Assembly: GCF_033115175.1 (NCBI RefSeq)
Contig: NC_084835.1
Location: 102,020,448-102,084,447 of the forward strand
Direction of reading: 5' to 3'
Source of the DNA: Lepus europaeus
Lineage: Eukaryota; Chordata; Mammalia; Lagomorpha; Leporidae
DNA: 64,000 nucleotides
Shown here one piece after another: positions 9,083-23,400 of the stretch; position 1 is the stretch's first letter, and each line of letters begins with the position of its first letter. The notes under the pieces were generated by a model, which made no database searches, was not told where the DNA came from, and saw nothing but the letters and a program-made list of their open reading frames with translations. The translations under genes were made by a program, and so were the position numbers.

Positions 9083-11142
9083 GTAAGATGTGTGGGATTC
9101 AAACCATCCTGACGCCGAAGTGGAGGGAAGTGGGTGGAGATTTGGTTAAGAAGTTGGCGTGTGTTGATCATTGTGGGAGGCAGGATGATGGGTGCTTAGG
9201 GGTTTATTAAAATGCATATTTTGTTTTTCCATTCCTTAGGAGACTTCCTTTGATAAAAGATATATTGTAGATTTTTTTGGCCGATCCTGTGAATTGGAAG
9301 AACTAATACATGTTATTCACTTACTAAGAACCATAATCCATCAGTTTTCCCTTTTTAAGTTTTGTGTTTAAAGTTCTGTAAAATAAGAGAAAAATTGGTA
9401 ACCTGGATGGAATATGTTCAAATAAGGGAAAAACGTACCGTCAAACTTCGCCCAAGCAGATTTACTTGAGTGAATTTAAACGTCTTCAGGAAAAGGGATA
9501 ACGGAAGGGCAATGCTGACTTCCTCTAGCATCCGTTAGAGACAGGTGCACAGCATTCGGGCATATCCAAAAGACTAAATAACCAGTACCTTAATGCTCAC
9601 TGCTTTCACCTGACCACTGGCATGGCTCCTGTAAAGACAGTTGCATGCTCTAAGACTATGCCAGGAAAATGTTTTACTCTGTCTGCCCTTTAATTAGAAA
9701 AATTTCTATATTTCCAAAGTCAAATTTGATAGTTAAGATCACATTAAAAGTTGTTATAACTTCAGTATTTCCAAAATTACAGCCTCAAATTAAACATACT
9801 AACTTTATAACATCATAGCATGTGTTAAGTCCTAGACATTAATTTTTCTTTATTATAGGAATTTTAATTCTAAACATGTCATATCATATATGGATTTAAA
9901 GCTTTATTCTGTCTTGAGTTTTCAAATACACATCCTACGATTGCTGTACTAAAGTAGACAAGAATTCTATCAATTTTGGTAGTAGGAAAATAGTAGGGGA
10001 TACATTGATCGATTTTCAGATGATTTAAATTTTGAAGAGAGGTTACCTGAATCTGTTTAATGTATGAATTGAAAATAGAAGTTGTACCCAAAGTGAAGAT
10101 TAGGAAATAATGAACAGTATTGTTTTAGGAAGGGGACATAACTGCTAACTCATTTTATGATAAAACTTGTGGTTTTTTTCTTTACAGATAAACATAAATT
10201 ATTTTATTTTCTCCAGTCTTTTTTGGGGAAAAGGGTTAGCTAAAGTTACATGTTGGCATTTATAACATTGAAAGTGGAAATTCTCTTCCCACTTTCCCAT
10301 GATGCGTCTGTTGCATCCAGGACCACGACTCATAGGAGATAAAAGGTGATAGAAGGCCAGAGAATGCTCCTTGTTCTGCCTTGAACCTCTTTGGAGGTGC
10401 TGAGACTGTCTTTTCTGCTCTGGAACAGAGTTTTTCCACTCTCCTGCCCTCCTTTTCTCAGACAGACCTTCCCAACCACAGGTATCATTTTTGGTTTTTC
10501 TCTTCTCCCTAGTTTATGGGCATCTCTTGGCCCACTTATGTTGTATTTCTTTTTATAGGGCAGCCCACACTCATGCATGAATGTATGTTTATTGCCTGGC
10601 TGCCAGATCAACTTTGTTCCTATTTGAGCAGGTGTGCACATACACACAGAATAAGAAAGCAGATATTCTCCATAGTTCATTCTTTTTCTGATGTTTCAAA
10701 TAATGGCTTAAAAAAATTTTACTGAGCACCTACTGTTTGCAAGTACAAGATGATAGGCTTACCATTAGAAAACTGTTCTGTGTAGGGGAGTGTTAGGTAT
10801 TGTGATGTCATTGAATATCTCACTGTAAGAGAAAAACTCTCATCAGTAGTTTTTAAGACTTTTGCTAAAAAGTGAGTACTCTTTCCTTGGTACTCATGTA
10901 TATGCTCATGAAAATATTTGTATCCTTCCAGGTACATAGTGGGTGCTCAATAAATGTTTTCTGAATTGTTGATGAAGGGATAATAATAATAAAAAGCTCT
11001 AAAATGCCTAAAAGACAGTGTCTCTTATAAATAATATATTTTATTTATTAATATTTTAGAAGTTTATGTGTTTATTATTTTCTCTGCAGATGGTCAATAT
11101 TCCCTTACTTGGTATCTTAACCTTTTTATTTTTGTTTTACAG
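9083..11142 (+). other. C18orf54: First intron of C18orf54
   Basis: No C-SINE or L1 in this 2-kb stretch, in contrast with the later introns, which fits a promoter-proximal region under constraint. An L2/MIR-like block lies at 10,715-10,970. Confidence 0.5.
10715..10970 (+). repeat. MIR/L2-type fossil
   Basis: TTTTACTGAGCACCTACTGTTTGC at the left and GTGGGTGCTCAATAAATGTTTTCTG at the right are typical ends of ancient MIR/L2 elements. Confidence 0.6.
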
Positions 11143-11471
11143 TTGTTTTTAAGGGGAATGAATAAAAATAACCCATTTTGAGGAAGCCATGGCAAAATCA
11201 AACACAAAACACAGGGTTTGTTCTCGGGGATCTTCAGTCTCTTCTCTCCTGGCAAGCTGCAGCCTGCGTGGTAGTAATTCCTCTAACTCTAATGGCTCAT
11301 TTCAGTTTAAGAATAAGCTCTATAGTTCTGCTTCTCAGGCTCTACAGGCCTATATTGATGATTTTGAACTAAGTCAAATACATCCAGATGCAAGCACTGG
11401 GGAGATGAACATTGGTAAAGGTTTCACTAATATGCGACAGTTTTCCAGCAATATTTATAAACCAGACAATG
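11143..11471 (+). CDS. C18orf54: C18orf54 coding exon 1 (with 46 nt of 5' UTR)
   Basis: Acceptor TTTTTGTTTTACAG ends at 11142. The ATG is at 11189 and the exon closes at 11471 (AAT G) before donor GTATGC, phase 1. It encodes 94 codons including [17 protein letters not shown], a short conserved N-terminal block. Confidence 0.95.
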
Positions 11472-14400
11472 GTATGCATTTATTTATATTTTATTTTTTC
11501 CTATAATTTGAAACATTTGAGAGATGTGCTTTAGTCTTATAAAGCATGACATGTTTTGATATTTTGGAGTACAGATAACTTAAGTAATACAAATGACATT
11601 GAAATCTGAATATTTTTGTAAGATGATGGTATAATTGCCTAGTTCCTAGGAATTTTCATCTTTATCCTTTTTGAACCTTTTTTTTTGTTAGAGGGAGAGA
11701 GGGAGGGAGGAAGGGAGAGAAAGAATCATCCATTTGCTAACTCACTCCCCAAATGGGTGCAAAGGCCAGGGTTGGGTCAGGCCAAAGTCAGGAGCCTGGA
11801 ACTCCATCTGGGTCTGCCATATGCGTGGCAGGGGCCTGAGTACTTGGGGCCTTTATCCTGATTGCCCTTGTGTGTTAGCAGGGTGCTGGATTGGAAATGG
11901 AACAGCAGGGACTTGAACCGGTACTCCTTTAGGATGCTGGCAGTGGCTTAACACACTGTACTACAACACACCCTCTCTTTTGAACATGAAGAGGGCGCTT
12001 GTCCTAAACCCTCAAGACATTTTACTACAGCGTAATGGAAAGAGCATTGACATGCTGATTATTTCTTTCATTAATTAACCTAATGACTTTAAACAAGTTC
12101 CACCTTTTTGAGTTTATACTTGCTCAATTCCAATTGATGGTATAGGACTATGTTAGCCCTTTTGATCTGTATTCTATTGAACAATAATATTTACAAAATT
12201 GTTATTTGTCTTTGATAAGCTTTTCCATGAGAAGTTTGAAGAATGTAGTTGTTTATAAGCCTTTCATTTTTTTTTTCCTAAGAACATGGATTGAGTTTTA
12301 AAAATTGTCTACTTTAAAAGATTTATTGGGAGCTGGCATTGTAATGCGGTAAATTAATCCTCTACCTGCGTCCCCAGCATCCAATATGGATACCGGTTCT
12401 AGTCCCAGCTACTCTTTTTTTGATCCAGCTGTCTACTATTGTCTGGGAAAGCGATAGAAGATGGCCCAGGCACTTGGGTCTCTGCATCCACGTGAAAGAT
12501 CTGGAAGAAGCTCCTGGCTACTGGCTTTGGATCGATGCAGCTCCAGCTGTTGCGGCCATTTGGGGAGTGAACCAGCGGATGGAAGACCTTTCTCTCTGTC
12601 CCTCTCTCTATAATTCTACCTCTCAAATAAATAAATAAAAATCTTTTAAAAATTTTATTGTATCTAAAAGAGACAAATCTCCTATCCCCTGGTTTGCTCT
12701 TCTATCTGCTCATTCACTTCCCAAATGCCTGCAACATCTGGGATTGGACCAGGCTGAAACCAGGAGCCAGGAACTGTATCTAGACCTTCCTTATCGGTAG
12801 TAGGGACCCATATACTTCAGTCATCATCTACTGGCTTCCAGGCGGTTGGAATTGGAAGCAGAGCTAGGACTTGAAAGTAGATATGCTGATATGAAATGTG
12901 GACATCTTAGGTGTTATCTCAACTGCTCTGCCATATGCCTTCCCAGCCAGTTAGCACTTCATAGAGCATTTAAAGAATAGGTCTAGGTATAGGTTTGTAT
13001 TCTAACTCTTAGAGGAAGTAAATTAGTGAATTAGTGCAGCTGGTCTCTTATATACCAGGCCATTACAAAATTAGGTGAGACAGCAAATTATTTTTCCAGT
13101 TATTTGATAGCATATTTTTTCTATGCTGAAGCCAACATTGACTGACCAACATCAATGTGATTATATTGGTGTATCAGATCTATCTAAATGAAAATAGTTG
13201 AAGCAGAAAATTAAAGAACACAGGAAAATTTAGGAAATTAGAGAAAAATGTGGAAATTCATATTTTATTAACCTATAATATGTTTATTAATAAAACATTA
13301 ACCTATACCTCTTGTATTTTAATCAATGCATTAGTGAGGATAAGGGAAAAGTGGCAAAAATATTAAGTTCTTAATTTTTTTTAAAGTTCTTAACTCTTTA
13401 GTGTTAAATATTATGAAATATTTATATATGATCAAGGAAGATAAACAGAACTGTGCTTTGTTTTTCAGCTTTTGAAAATCTTGATCACATAAAGCACTCA
13501 AACTCCTTAAACTTAGCCTATAGAAGAGAGGCTTTTAATGACATAGACTCTGTTAGCCTAACAACCGATGATCTATTAAAACTTCCAGCAGATGGATCAT
13601 TGGCTTTCACTTCCGTCCGACCAAGTCACCGAGTGGGCAAGAAAAACAAGAAATGCATTGGAAGACTGGGTTCACTGAACACTGAACAGAATCCAAATCT
13701 CCAAGAATCCTCCACTACCATGGGCAAAGATAACTTAGTCACTCCTGTTATATACACATACAAAAATGGAAAACAATGTGGTAGGCTAAAAAACCCAAAA
13801 CTTGTGAATAGGACTAATAAATGCATTTCTGAATCATCTTTGTCTTTTCCCAAGAAATCGTCTTTGAAGGACAGTTCAGAACACAGTGCTGAAAAGAATT
13901 ATCCAAGATGGCTCACAAGCCAGAAATCTGATCTTAATGTTTCAGGGATAACTAGTATACCTGATTCCAGATACCCAGTCTGGCTCCACAATCAAGACTT
14001 GCTACCTGATGCAAATAGTCAAAGAGTTTATAGAACATTTGAAGAAGATCAATGTTCCCCTAGACATAGTTATCAGGCACAAAGAACTTCTCGGCTTATG
14101 AATAAGTTAGATTGTTCTGAATATTCTTTTGAACCCTCAAACTTTTCAGATTCCTTCAATGTTGATAAAGGATTAGTTAATAAATACAAATGTGATTCTG
14201 AAAACCGCCAATGTCAATGTGAAAATCCACTTCTCCCAGGACAAACCAAAAAGCCATTCAGTGGTAATACTTTGTTTTTAGTTTTTCAGTTTTATTTTTT
14301 TTAAACCAAAGGAAGAACTGTAATTTGACCCTGTGTCTGGGAATTTTTGTTTTATTTTTGATGTAATGATATCTTTTTTAGAATGGTTATGATCTTCCTT

Positions 14401-17400
14401 TATGTATTATCACTTTATACTTAAAATATCTTGTTTTCTTTGCTTGAAATGGCATTTTAAAATAATTTAGTTACTAATGTGTGCATATTCCAGATTACAT
14501 GATTTCTTGTTGACTCTGTGAGATTTTGTTATGCTTTGCTCTTATTTTTTTTCTTAGAGTTTTAATATAGTCTTTCAAAATTAGGTGACAAAATTGAATT
14601 GCTTATCCTGAAGGCCAAGAGAAATCTAGAGCAGTGCACTGAAGAATTACCAAGGTCCATGGAAAAGGATGACAGTCCTTGCTCATTAGATAAACTTGAA
14701 GCAGAAAGATCATGGGATAATATTCCTGTTCCTTTGTAAGTAAGTGACAGTGGGAAAACATTAGTTTTCCAGATGAAAAGTACCATGGGAACAATAGATA
14801 TATTTTTAAAACAACTTAGTTGTAATTAACTGTGATAATAACATTGTAATTCCAAAGAACATAGCTTTCAGACTTGCCTTAAGTTGCATTTTTTTTTAAA
14901 GATTTACTTATTTATTTGAAAGAGTTAGAAAGAGGAGAGGCAGAGAGAGAGGGAGGAAGGGAGAGGTCTTTCATCCGCTGGTTCATTCCCCAATTGGCTG
15001 CAATGGCCTGAGCTGAGCTGATCTGAAGCCAGGAGCCAGGAGCTTCTTCTGGGTCTCCCATGTGGGTACAAGGGCCCAAGCACTTGGGCCACCTTTTGCT
15101 TTCCCAGGTCATAGCAGAGAGCTGGATCGGAAGTGGAGCAGCCGGGACTCGAACTGGCGCCCATGTGGGATGACAGCACTGCAGGTAGCGGCTTTACCCG
15201 CTAAGCCACAGTTCTGGCCCTGCATTTTTCTTTTGTTACCACAAGATGGAATAATGTTTCATAACCTTAGGTACTCATGTAACTTCTGTCTTTATTATAT
15301 ATTCATTTTATATGTTCTCTATAAAATACTTATTTATATGTTAATATGAAAGAGTAGAACAAAATCACTTTTTTTTGCAAGTAGAAGAATGCTATGAAAT
15401 TATTGTATATTTTACTCTAAGCTCTACCCTTGTTTTCTTTCCATATATTAGAGTTATCCATTACTTCTCATTTACATTTTACCTTCTCTTGAGTTGTCAC
15501 TATCCTTAAATGATGGTGCATTTTCTTATGTGGTCTGTTGTTAAATTTTTGTAGTTTCTCATATTGTTTTCATTTGCGTGCTTAATGTTACTATGATAGC
15601 TTATCTGAATCATTTAAAAGCTCACTTACATAGCTTATAATGTGTGTAAGAGTTAGAACTGGTCGCTTACACAGGAGAATTTAAATCTTATAGCTGTTAT
15701 TTGTGCTTACCAGAAATGCATCATGGTAACTCCAAATTCATGCCATAGGCTCTGATAATTGCCTTCAGTTGTCTTAATAATTTTAAAGTTTTTGTATTCT
15801 TTCTGGATTACTTCCCAAGTTGAATACCTCTTCACTGAGTGTGTACACACTTTATACACTGGCTGTAGTTCTTGTTTGACAGCCCATCTGCAGTTTCTTA
15901 ATGTGAGATGTTATGCAAGTTATTTCACTTAACTTTGGAGATAGAGAAATAGTAGCTATTTTGGGGTTATAACAAAGACTCAATTGATTAGAAAATGAAT
16001 ATAAAGCTCTTAGGACAGTTTCTGACTAGGGTGAATTCTCTTAAATTGTAACAGTGATGATGACTATCCAGAATATCTTATTTTCTCTTTTTAGCTTCAT
16101 TTCTCAAGTTATTTTTCTTTAAGATTTATTTATTTATTTGAAAGGAAGAATTACAGAGAGGCAGAGGCAGAGAGATAGGTGGGGGAGGTGAGAGAGAGAA
16201 AGAGAGAGAGGGAGAAAGGGATCTTGCATCCACTGTTTGACTCCCCAGATGGCCGCAGTGGCAGGAGCTGCACTGATCTGAAACCAAGAGCCAGAACCTT
16301 ATTCTGGGTCTCTCACACAGGTGCAGGGGCCAAGGACTTGGGCCATCTTCTACTGCTTCCCCAGGTCATAGCAGAGAGCTAGATCAGAAGTGGAGCAGCT
16401 GGGACTTGAACCGGTACCCATATGGGATGCTGGCATTGCAGGCAGCGGCTTTACCTGCTACGCCACAGCACTGGTTCCTCAGGTTATTTTAACATTGTCT
16501 TTTTTTTTTTTTTTTATAACTTGGTTTATGAACTCATTCATTGCTTAACTCCTCCCATTTTTACTCCTGAATTTCATTTTTCTATCAGTTGGCCTGTGAA
16601 AAGTATCATAGCCTCAGTATTTTTAATTGGACCCAAAATGATTGAACAAGTAATAGCCAAGTTATATCACAAATGTATAAGTGTAAAGTTTTTGAATGTA
16701 TTTAATATCTGTTGTAATTAAATAATATAACTTGTGGTTTATATAATAAATATTAGCAGTGGTTTGGACCAGTACCTTGTATACAGTAATTCTCTTTTGG
16801 AAGATGGCATTCACATTGTGATAGACGTGTTTGTAGATAAAACTAATGATGGACTGCTGAGAACGAATAGATCTCAGTTTGAGACTGACAAATTGTCAGT
16901 TTGTCATTGGGTTGAAACAAAATTGATTAGAAAGTACTAGCTGTGGTATTCTGAAAGGTAGAACCAGATAATTGCTTTTTAAAGAATGTTTATTAGGGGC
17001 TGGCGCTGTGGTATAGCAGGTAAAGCCGCTGCCTGCAGTGCTGCCATCCATATGGGCACTAGTTTGAATCCTGGCTGCTCCACTTCCTATCCAGCTCTCT
17101 GCTGTGGCCTGGGAAAGCAGAAGATGACCCAAGCACCCACATGGGAAGACCCGTAGGAAGCTCCTGACTCCTGGCTTCGGCTTGGCGCAGCTCCAGTCAT
17201 TGCAGCCAATCAGGGAGTGAACAAGCATATAGAAGATCTCTCTCTCTCTCTCTGCCTCTCCTTCTCTCTCTGTGTAACTCTGACTCTCAACTAAATAAAT
17301 AAATCTTTAAAAAAATGTTTTATTATGAAAAAATCAATTAATATGCAAGTAGAAGAATAGTATAGTGGAACCCTAAGTATGGACCCTTCTCCCATTTTGA

Positions 17401-20400
17401 ACCATCAGGTAAATGCTTTGTGATATCAGTGGGTGGATATATAAGCTGTGTTGATGAAGAATGAGGGAAAAGAATATCTGGAGTGAGAAAAAGCATATAA
17501 GTTATACCTCAAGTTTGTCAAAAAAAGAAGTGCTGCTTATTAAGAATAAACAATTAGCATTGTGACATTTAAATGTTCTAAAAGTATTAGTATCTGAGTT
17601 CTTGAGTTACAAACACTTTATAGTGTTACATAAGAGAGAGACTGAATTTATTTCTGTGATTAATAGAATTTGATTTGGGGAACATTCTCATTTCTGCCTA
17701 AGATTTCCATTCCTCTACTACTCCTTGTATATCAGTGAAGTAATATTTATTGACAAGTCTATTAAATGTACCAGTACATAAAGACTTAATTCAATTAATT
17801 TTTGCAGTACCTCTGTAAGATAAGTGGGACTACAAATGCAGACACTGAAGTTCATCTAAATAAATTACTTGAGGTTATATACTGAATGGAACTGGGATTG
17901 GTCCTAAGGACTTTAATTTCAAAATTAATCCTTTTTCCAATATAATCTGTTTTATGTTAATACCAGTTTTGGAGAAGAAGTCTGTCCTGTTGGCTTGGAG
18001 TGAGAGAACATGTAACTGTCATTCCAGTAGAAACTCTTAGGAGTTCATGAAAGTTTTTTTTCTTTGTTTTGTTTGTTTAATTATCATTGGGTCACTAACG
18101 GTGTTTAATTGAAAAAATGCATTACTTATTTGAGACGAGTAGGTTTTGGGGTATAATCTGTAGTTGATGGCTTGCTTGTTTGGTTGAGGACTGATATCTT
18201 TTTTCTTTATAGTTATATTTTTAACATTCAGAGAGAAGCAAGGAGGTAGGTAGGGGTGGATTCTGGTGTCACTTTAGGGAGAAAATGGGGTCATTGCCAT
18301 ACAGCATTAAAACAATCATATCCATGATGATTTTTTTTCTTGATGACCACTTGTATTTAAATGAAAATATTAAAATTATATACTGCTTTTTAGAAATGGA
18401 GAACTTAATTGCTATCTTGTATCTTTAAATCCTGTGTAGCAAATCTCCTGTTCCTGTTAACTCTGAAGATAGTCCTCAACAAAGTTCAAGGACCAAGTGC
18501 GTTAATCACGTCCTTGAAGACTTCTTAAATGATGATGATCAGGTGGGTAAAGTTAAATCTTAACTTACTAAAAGAATACTTCTGGCTGTTATTTAGATAG
18601 TTTTCAAAAACCTAGATCATTTCCCTAACACATATCCATAAATCTATCATTCCTTCTAGGATTACTGATAGCTTATTTTAGTATTCTAAAAACAAATAAA
18701 TTGGGATTGAGTACTACAGTTGTTTTATTGTTGTGAAGTTTCTTGAGCTCCTTATATATTCTGGATATTAATCCTTTATTGGATATATAGTTTGCATTTA
18801 TTTTCTCCTCTTCTGTCAGTCACCTCTTGATTTTTTTTTAATTGTTTCTTTTGCCATATAGAAACTTCTTAGCTTGATGTAATCCCACTTGTTGGTTTCT
18901 CTTTTATTGCCTGTGCTTCTGGGGTTTTATCCAAGAAATCTTTGCCTAGGCCAATGTCTTGCAGCATTTCCCCTATGTTTTTAGTAATTTGATGGTTTCA
19001 GGTCCAAGTTTAGATCCTTGATCCATTGTGAGTTGTTTTTTGAATAGGGCTTGAGGTAAGGGTTTTGATTCAAGCTTTGGCATGTGGAAATCCAGTTTTC
19101 CCAACTCTATTTGTTGAAGTGACTGTCCTTTCTCCAGGGAATGTTGTTAGCTTGTTTGGTGAAGCATTGTTGATCGTAGGTGTGTGGGTTAATTTCTGGG
19201 GTTGGTTGTCTATACCTGGGTTCTGGGTATGAGAAGATACTGAGTTACAATCTTTATTCTTTAATTAATTTATTTGAAATGCAGAGAGAGAGAGACAGAA
19301 AAAGGAGGGGGAAAGATCTTCCATCTGCTGGTTTACTCTCCAAATAGTTGCAATGGTCTAGGCTGGGCCAGGCCAAAGCCAGGAGCCAGAAACTCTGTCC
19401 TGGTCCCCTACATAGGTGGCAGTGACCCAAGCACTTGAGCCATCTTCTGCTGCCTTCCCAGGCACATTAGCAGGGAGCTGGATCCAAAACAGAGCAGCTG
19501 GAACTTGAACCAGCACTCTGATATAGAATGCTGGTGTTCCAAGTTGCAGCATAACCCGCTGTGACAAAACACCTGACCCTATAATTTTGATACTTTAAAA
19601 TACTTTATTGACATCTGTTGTTTGGAATTTTATATTAGTTTAATATTTGGGGAAAATATTACAAAATAAACCCTTTTTTTCTCCCAAATTTTAATGGTAA
19701 CCTTCTACTATTATTTGTTTTTACTGTAGAGTTGTACCCTTTCTGGAGGCAAGCACCATGGTCCGGTTGAAGCACTGAAACAAATGCTATTTAATCTTCA
19801 AGCAGTACAAGAAAGTTTTAATCAGAATAAAAGTACAGAGCCGGAAGAAGAGAGTAAGCAAGTAAGCACAAGCTTGATTTACGAGTTGACATCTGTGAGT
19901 TTGCATAAAGATTATTTCCTACATTAAGATTGCTTCCTACATATTTTTTATAGCTACTTGTAGTCCTGTGTTAATAAATGTGCTCTGTCTCAAATGTAGA
20001 GTTGTTTAACAACTCTTTTTTTTTTTAAGAAAATAAGTTACTCACATTTAATATTATTAGATATTTATAGTTTTTTAGTTTGGCAATGATTGTTCTATTT
20101 AGTTTGTTATTATAAATCCAACTTCTTATTTAGATGTAACGTTGCAATGATAGTATGAAAGGATTTTTTAAAGATTTATTTATTTATTGTTTGAAAGAGT
20201 TACTCAGAGAGGAGAGGCAGAGAGAGAGAGAAAGAGGTCTTCCATCTATAGTTCAATCCCCAATTGGCCGTTACGGCCGGAGCTGCGCCGATCCAGAGCC
20301 AGGAGCTTCCTCTAGGTCTCCTGCGTGGGTACAGGGGCCCAAGGACTTGGGCCATCCTCCACTGCTTTCCCAGGCCATTAGCAGAGAGCTGGATTGGAAG

Positions 20401-23400
20401 AGGAGCAGCTGGGTCTCAAAGCAGCGCCCATATGGGATGCCGGTGCCTCAGGCCAGGGCATTAGCCTGCTGTGCCACAGCACCAGCTCCAGTATGAAAGG
20501 ATTTTAAGAGTTGTTTTTTTTTTTTCTGATCTAGAAAACTTTTTTTTTTAAGTTTTTATTTAATGAATACATTTTTTTCTTTTTCTTTCTTTCTTTTTTT
20601 TTTTTTTTGGACAGGCAGAGTTAGAGAGAGAGAGAGAAAGGTCTTCCTTCCGTTGGTTCACCGCCTAGATGGCCACTATGGCTGGCACACTGCGCTGATC
20701 CGAAGCCAGGAGCCAGGTGCTTCCTCCTGGTCTCCCACGCGGGTGCAGGGCCCGAGGACTTGGGCCATTCTCCACTGCCTTCCCAGGCCACAGCAGAGAG
20801 CTAGATTGGAAGAGGAGCAACTGGGACAGAACCGGCACCCCAACCGGGACTAGAACCCGGAGTGCTGGTGCCGCAGGTGGAGGATTAGCCTAGTGAGCCA
20901 TGGTGCCGGCCAATGAATGCATTTTTTCATATAGATACAACTTTATTAATACAGTGGTTCTTTCCCCCATATACACCCTCCCCTGCAACTCCCATCCCAC
21001 CTCCCTCTCCCTTTCCCAACTGCTCCTTCATTGTGGTTCATTTTTAGTTTGACTTTTTATACAGAGGATGCTAAGCATAGACTTCAACAATTTGCACCCA
21101 CGCACACACACAACATATAGAGTACAGTTTGGGAACAAAATTTGCAGTCAGTTCTCATAGTAGAACTCATTAGGGATGGAGGTCCTATATGGGGAGTAAG
21201 TGCACAGTGATTTCTGTTGTTCCTTTAACAATTAACACTCTTATTTATGATGTCAGTGATCACACAAGGCTCTTGCCGTGGGCTGCCAAGGCTATGGAAG
21301 CCTTCTCTGACCATAGACTCCATCAGTATTTGGACATGGCCAAAAGCAAAGTGGATGTTCTCTCCTCCCTTCAGAGAAGAGTACATCCTTCTTTGATGAC
21401 CCTTTCTTTCCACGGAGGTCTCACAGAGATCCTCTGTGTAGGATATTTTTTGCCACAGAGTCTTGGCCTTCCATGCCTGAAATGCTCTCACAGGCCTTTC
21501 AGCCAGACCTGGAACCCTCATGGGTTAATTCTAAGGTCAGAATGTTATTTGCAGTGAATGTTATTCTAGGAGTGTGCAATGTGGACTGCTTCCCATATTG
21601 GACTTTCCTTCTTTTCAATTGTATTATTATTATTACCAGGCATTTGATGTTATTTATATGATCACTTTTACACTTATACCCATCTATATGTTGACTTTGA
21701 CATTTAATATGATTATTTTAACAGTTAAGATGGCATTTAAACCACCAATTTTTATGGGTTTGGAGTCCTGTGACAAGTTTTTAGGCTGTACCCTTAGAAG
21801 TAAGTCTGTAGGACTGTATACAGAATTAAGGGTTGTTTTTTAATGTCCTGCAAAATTAATCTGTGTGGTACAACTTCTTGTAGCTATATTTGGGCAAGCC
21901 AAGAAAAGCTTTTCAACATTGGACTTCTCCATATGTATATATTTTCATCTGAAATTTAATTTTATTACCATGTGTTTATTCGTTCTTCTGGAAATAGTTT
22001 TATAAAGGTTTATTTTAGAATTTTTTTTAAATTTGTGTATTTTTATTAATTTGAAGATCTGATTCTGCTCTGCACTACTATTCTATAAGGGATACATTTT
22101 CTTTTAAAAAATATAGTGTGAAAGAACATTTGAGAAGAGTTTATATTCTCCCAAGTCTGATTGTATTTTTTAATTCTGCCACTTACTAGTGGCAGCATTT
22201 ATACAAATCACTTAATTTTTGTAGTTTCCTTTTCTTTAGTTTATTAATTTATTTTTAATTTATTAAAATTACATACATTTTTGAGGTAGAACATGTTTTG
22301 AAATATGTGCATATTGTAGAATGGCTAAATCAAGCTAACTGACCTGTGTACTACATCACATACTTATTTGGGGATTAGTAAATAAAATCTACTCTTAGTG
22401 ATTTTTCTAGTGTACAGTACATTGTTAATAACTGTAGTCACTATGTTGTACCATAGCTCTCTCAACTTACTTCTGCTAACTAAATTTTTTAGTGTTTGAC
22501 CAATATATCCTTAACCACACACCACCCTGTCCCTGTTAGTCACAGTTTTACTCTTATCTATGAGTTTGACTTTTTAGATTTCATGTAAGTGAGGTCCTGC
22601 AGTATTTGTCTTTATACTTGTCTTATTTCCCTTACCAGTTTTCTTCTCTGTAATGAGGTTTTTGAGAAGGTAAACTGAGACAGATTACCTGAAGTATGGA
22701 GTCTAGTGCTTGATACCTAGTAAAATACTCAATAAATGATAGCTCTTTGTATAGTCATTGTTATTATTCAGTATAGCTTTATGAAATTCAGTTTTCATTG
22801 TAATGAATGGATCAGCTCTTGGGAACTACCAAAGCCTACTCATTTAAATTGTATTTTTTTTTTTAAGATTTATTTATTTATTTGAAAGGCAGTTACAGAG
22901 AGGCAGAAGCATATGGAGAGAGGTCTTCCATTCGCTGGTTCACTCCCCAGGTGGCTGCAATGGCAGAAGCTGTGCCGATCTGAAGCCAGGAGCCAAGAGC
23001 TTCTTATGGGTCTCCCACATGGATGCAGAGGCCCAAGGACTTGGACCATTTTCTTTTGCTTTCCCAGGCCATAGCAGAGAGCTGGATTGATAATGGAGTA
23101 GCTGGGACTCAAACTGGCGCCCATATGGGATTCTCGCACTGCAGGCCGAAACTTTACCTGCTATGCCACAGTGCCGGCCCCAATATTCATATGTTTTACA
23201 AGCGTACTTTAGGACAACTGGAAGATGAATCTAAATAAAAGTAATTGTCCTATTTTTAGAAAAAAAGAAAATAAAATTATTTACTGCTTCTTTGAAAATT
23301 ATTTGCTAGATTCTGTAGAAGTACAGAAATGTTTTTCTATTCTTATTGTATTTTAAATAACATTTTATAATTACATTTTTTGGTGTTTTTAATATTAGAT

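Noticed and set aside
21189-21843. Frames of 90-120 codons around 21.2-21.8 kb
   Set aside because: They lie wholly in an antisense L1 3' UTR.
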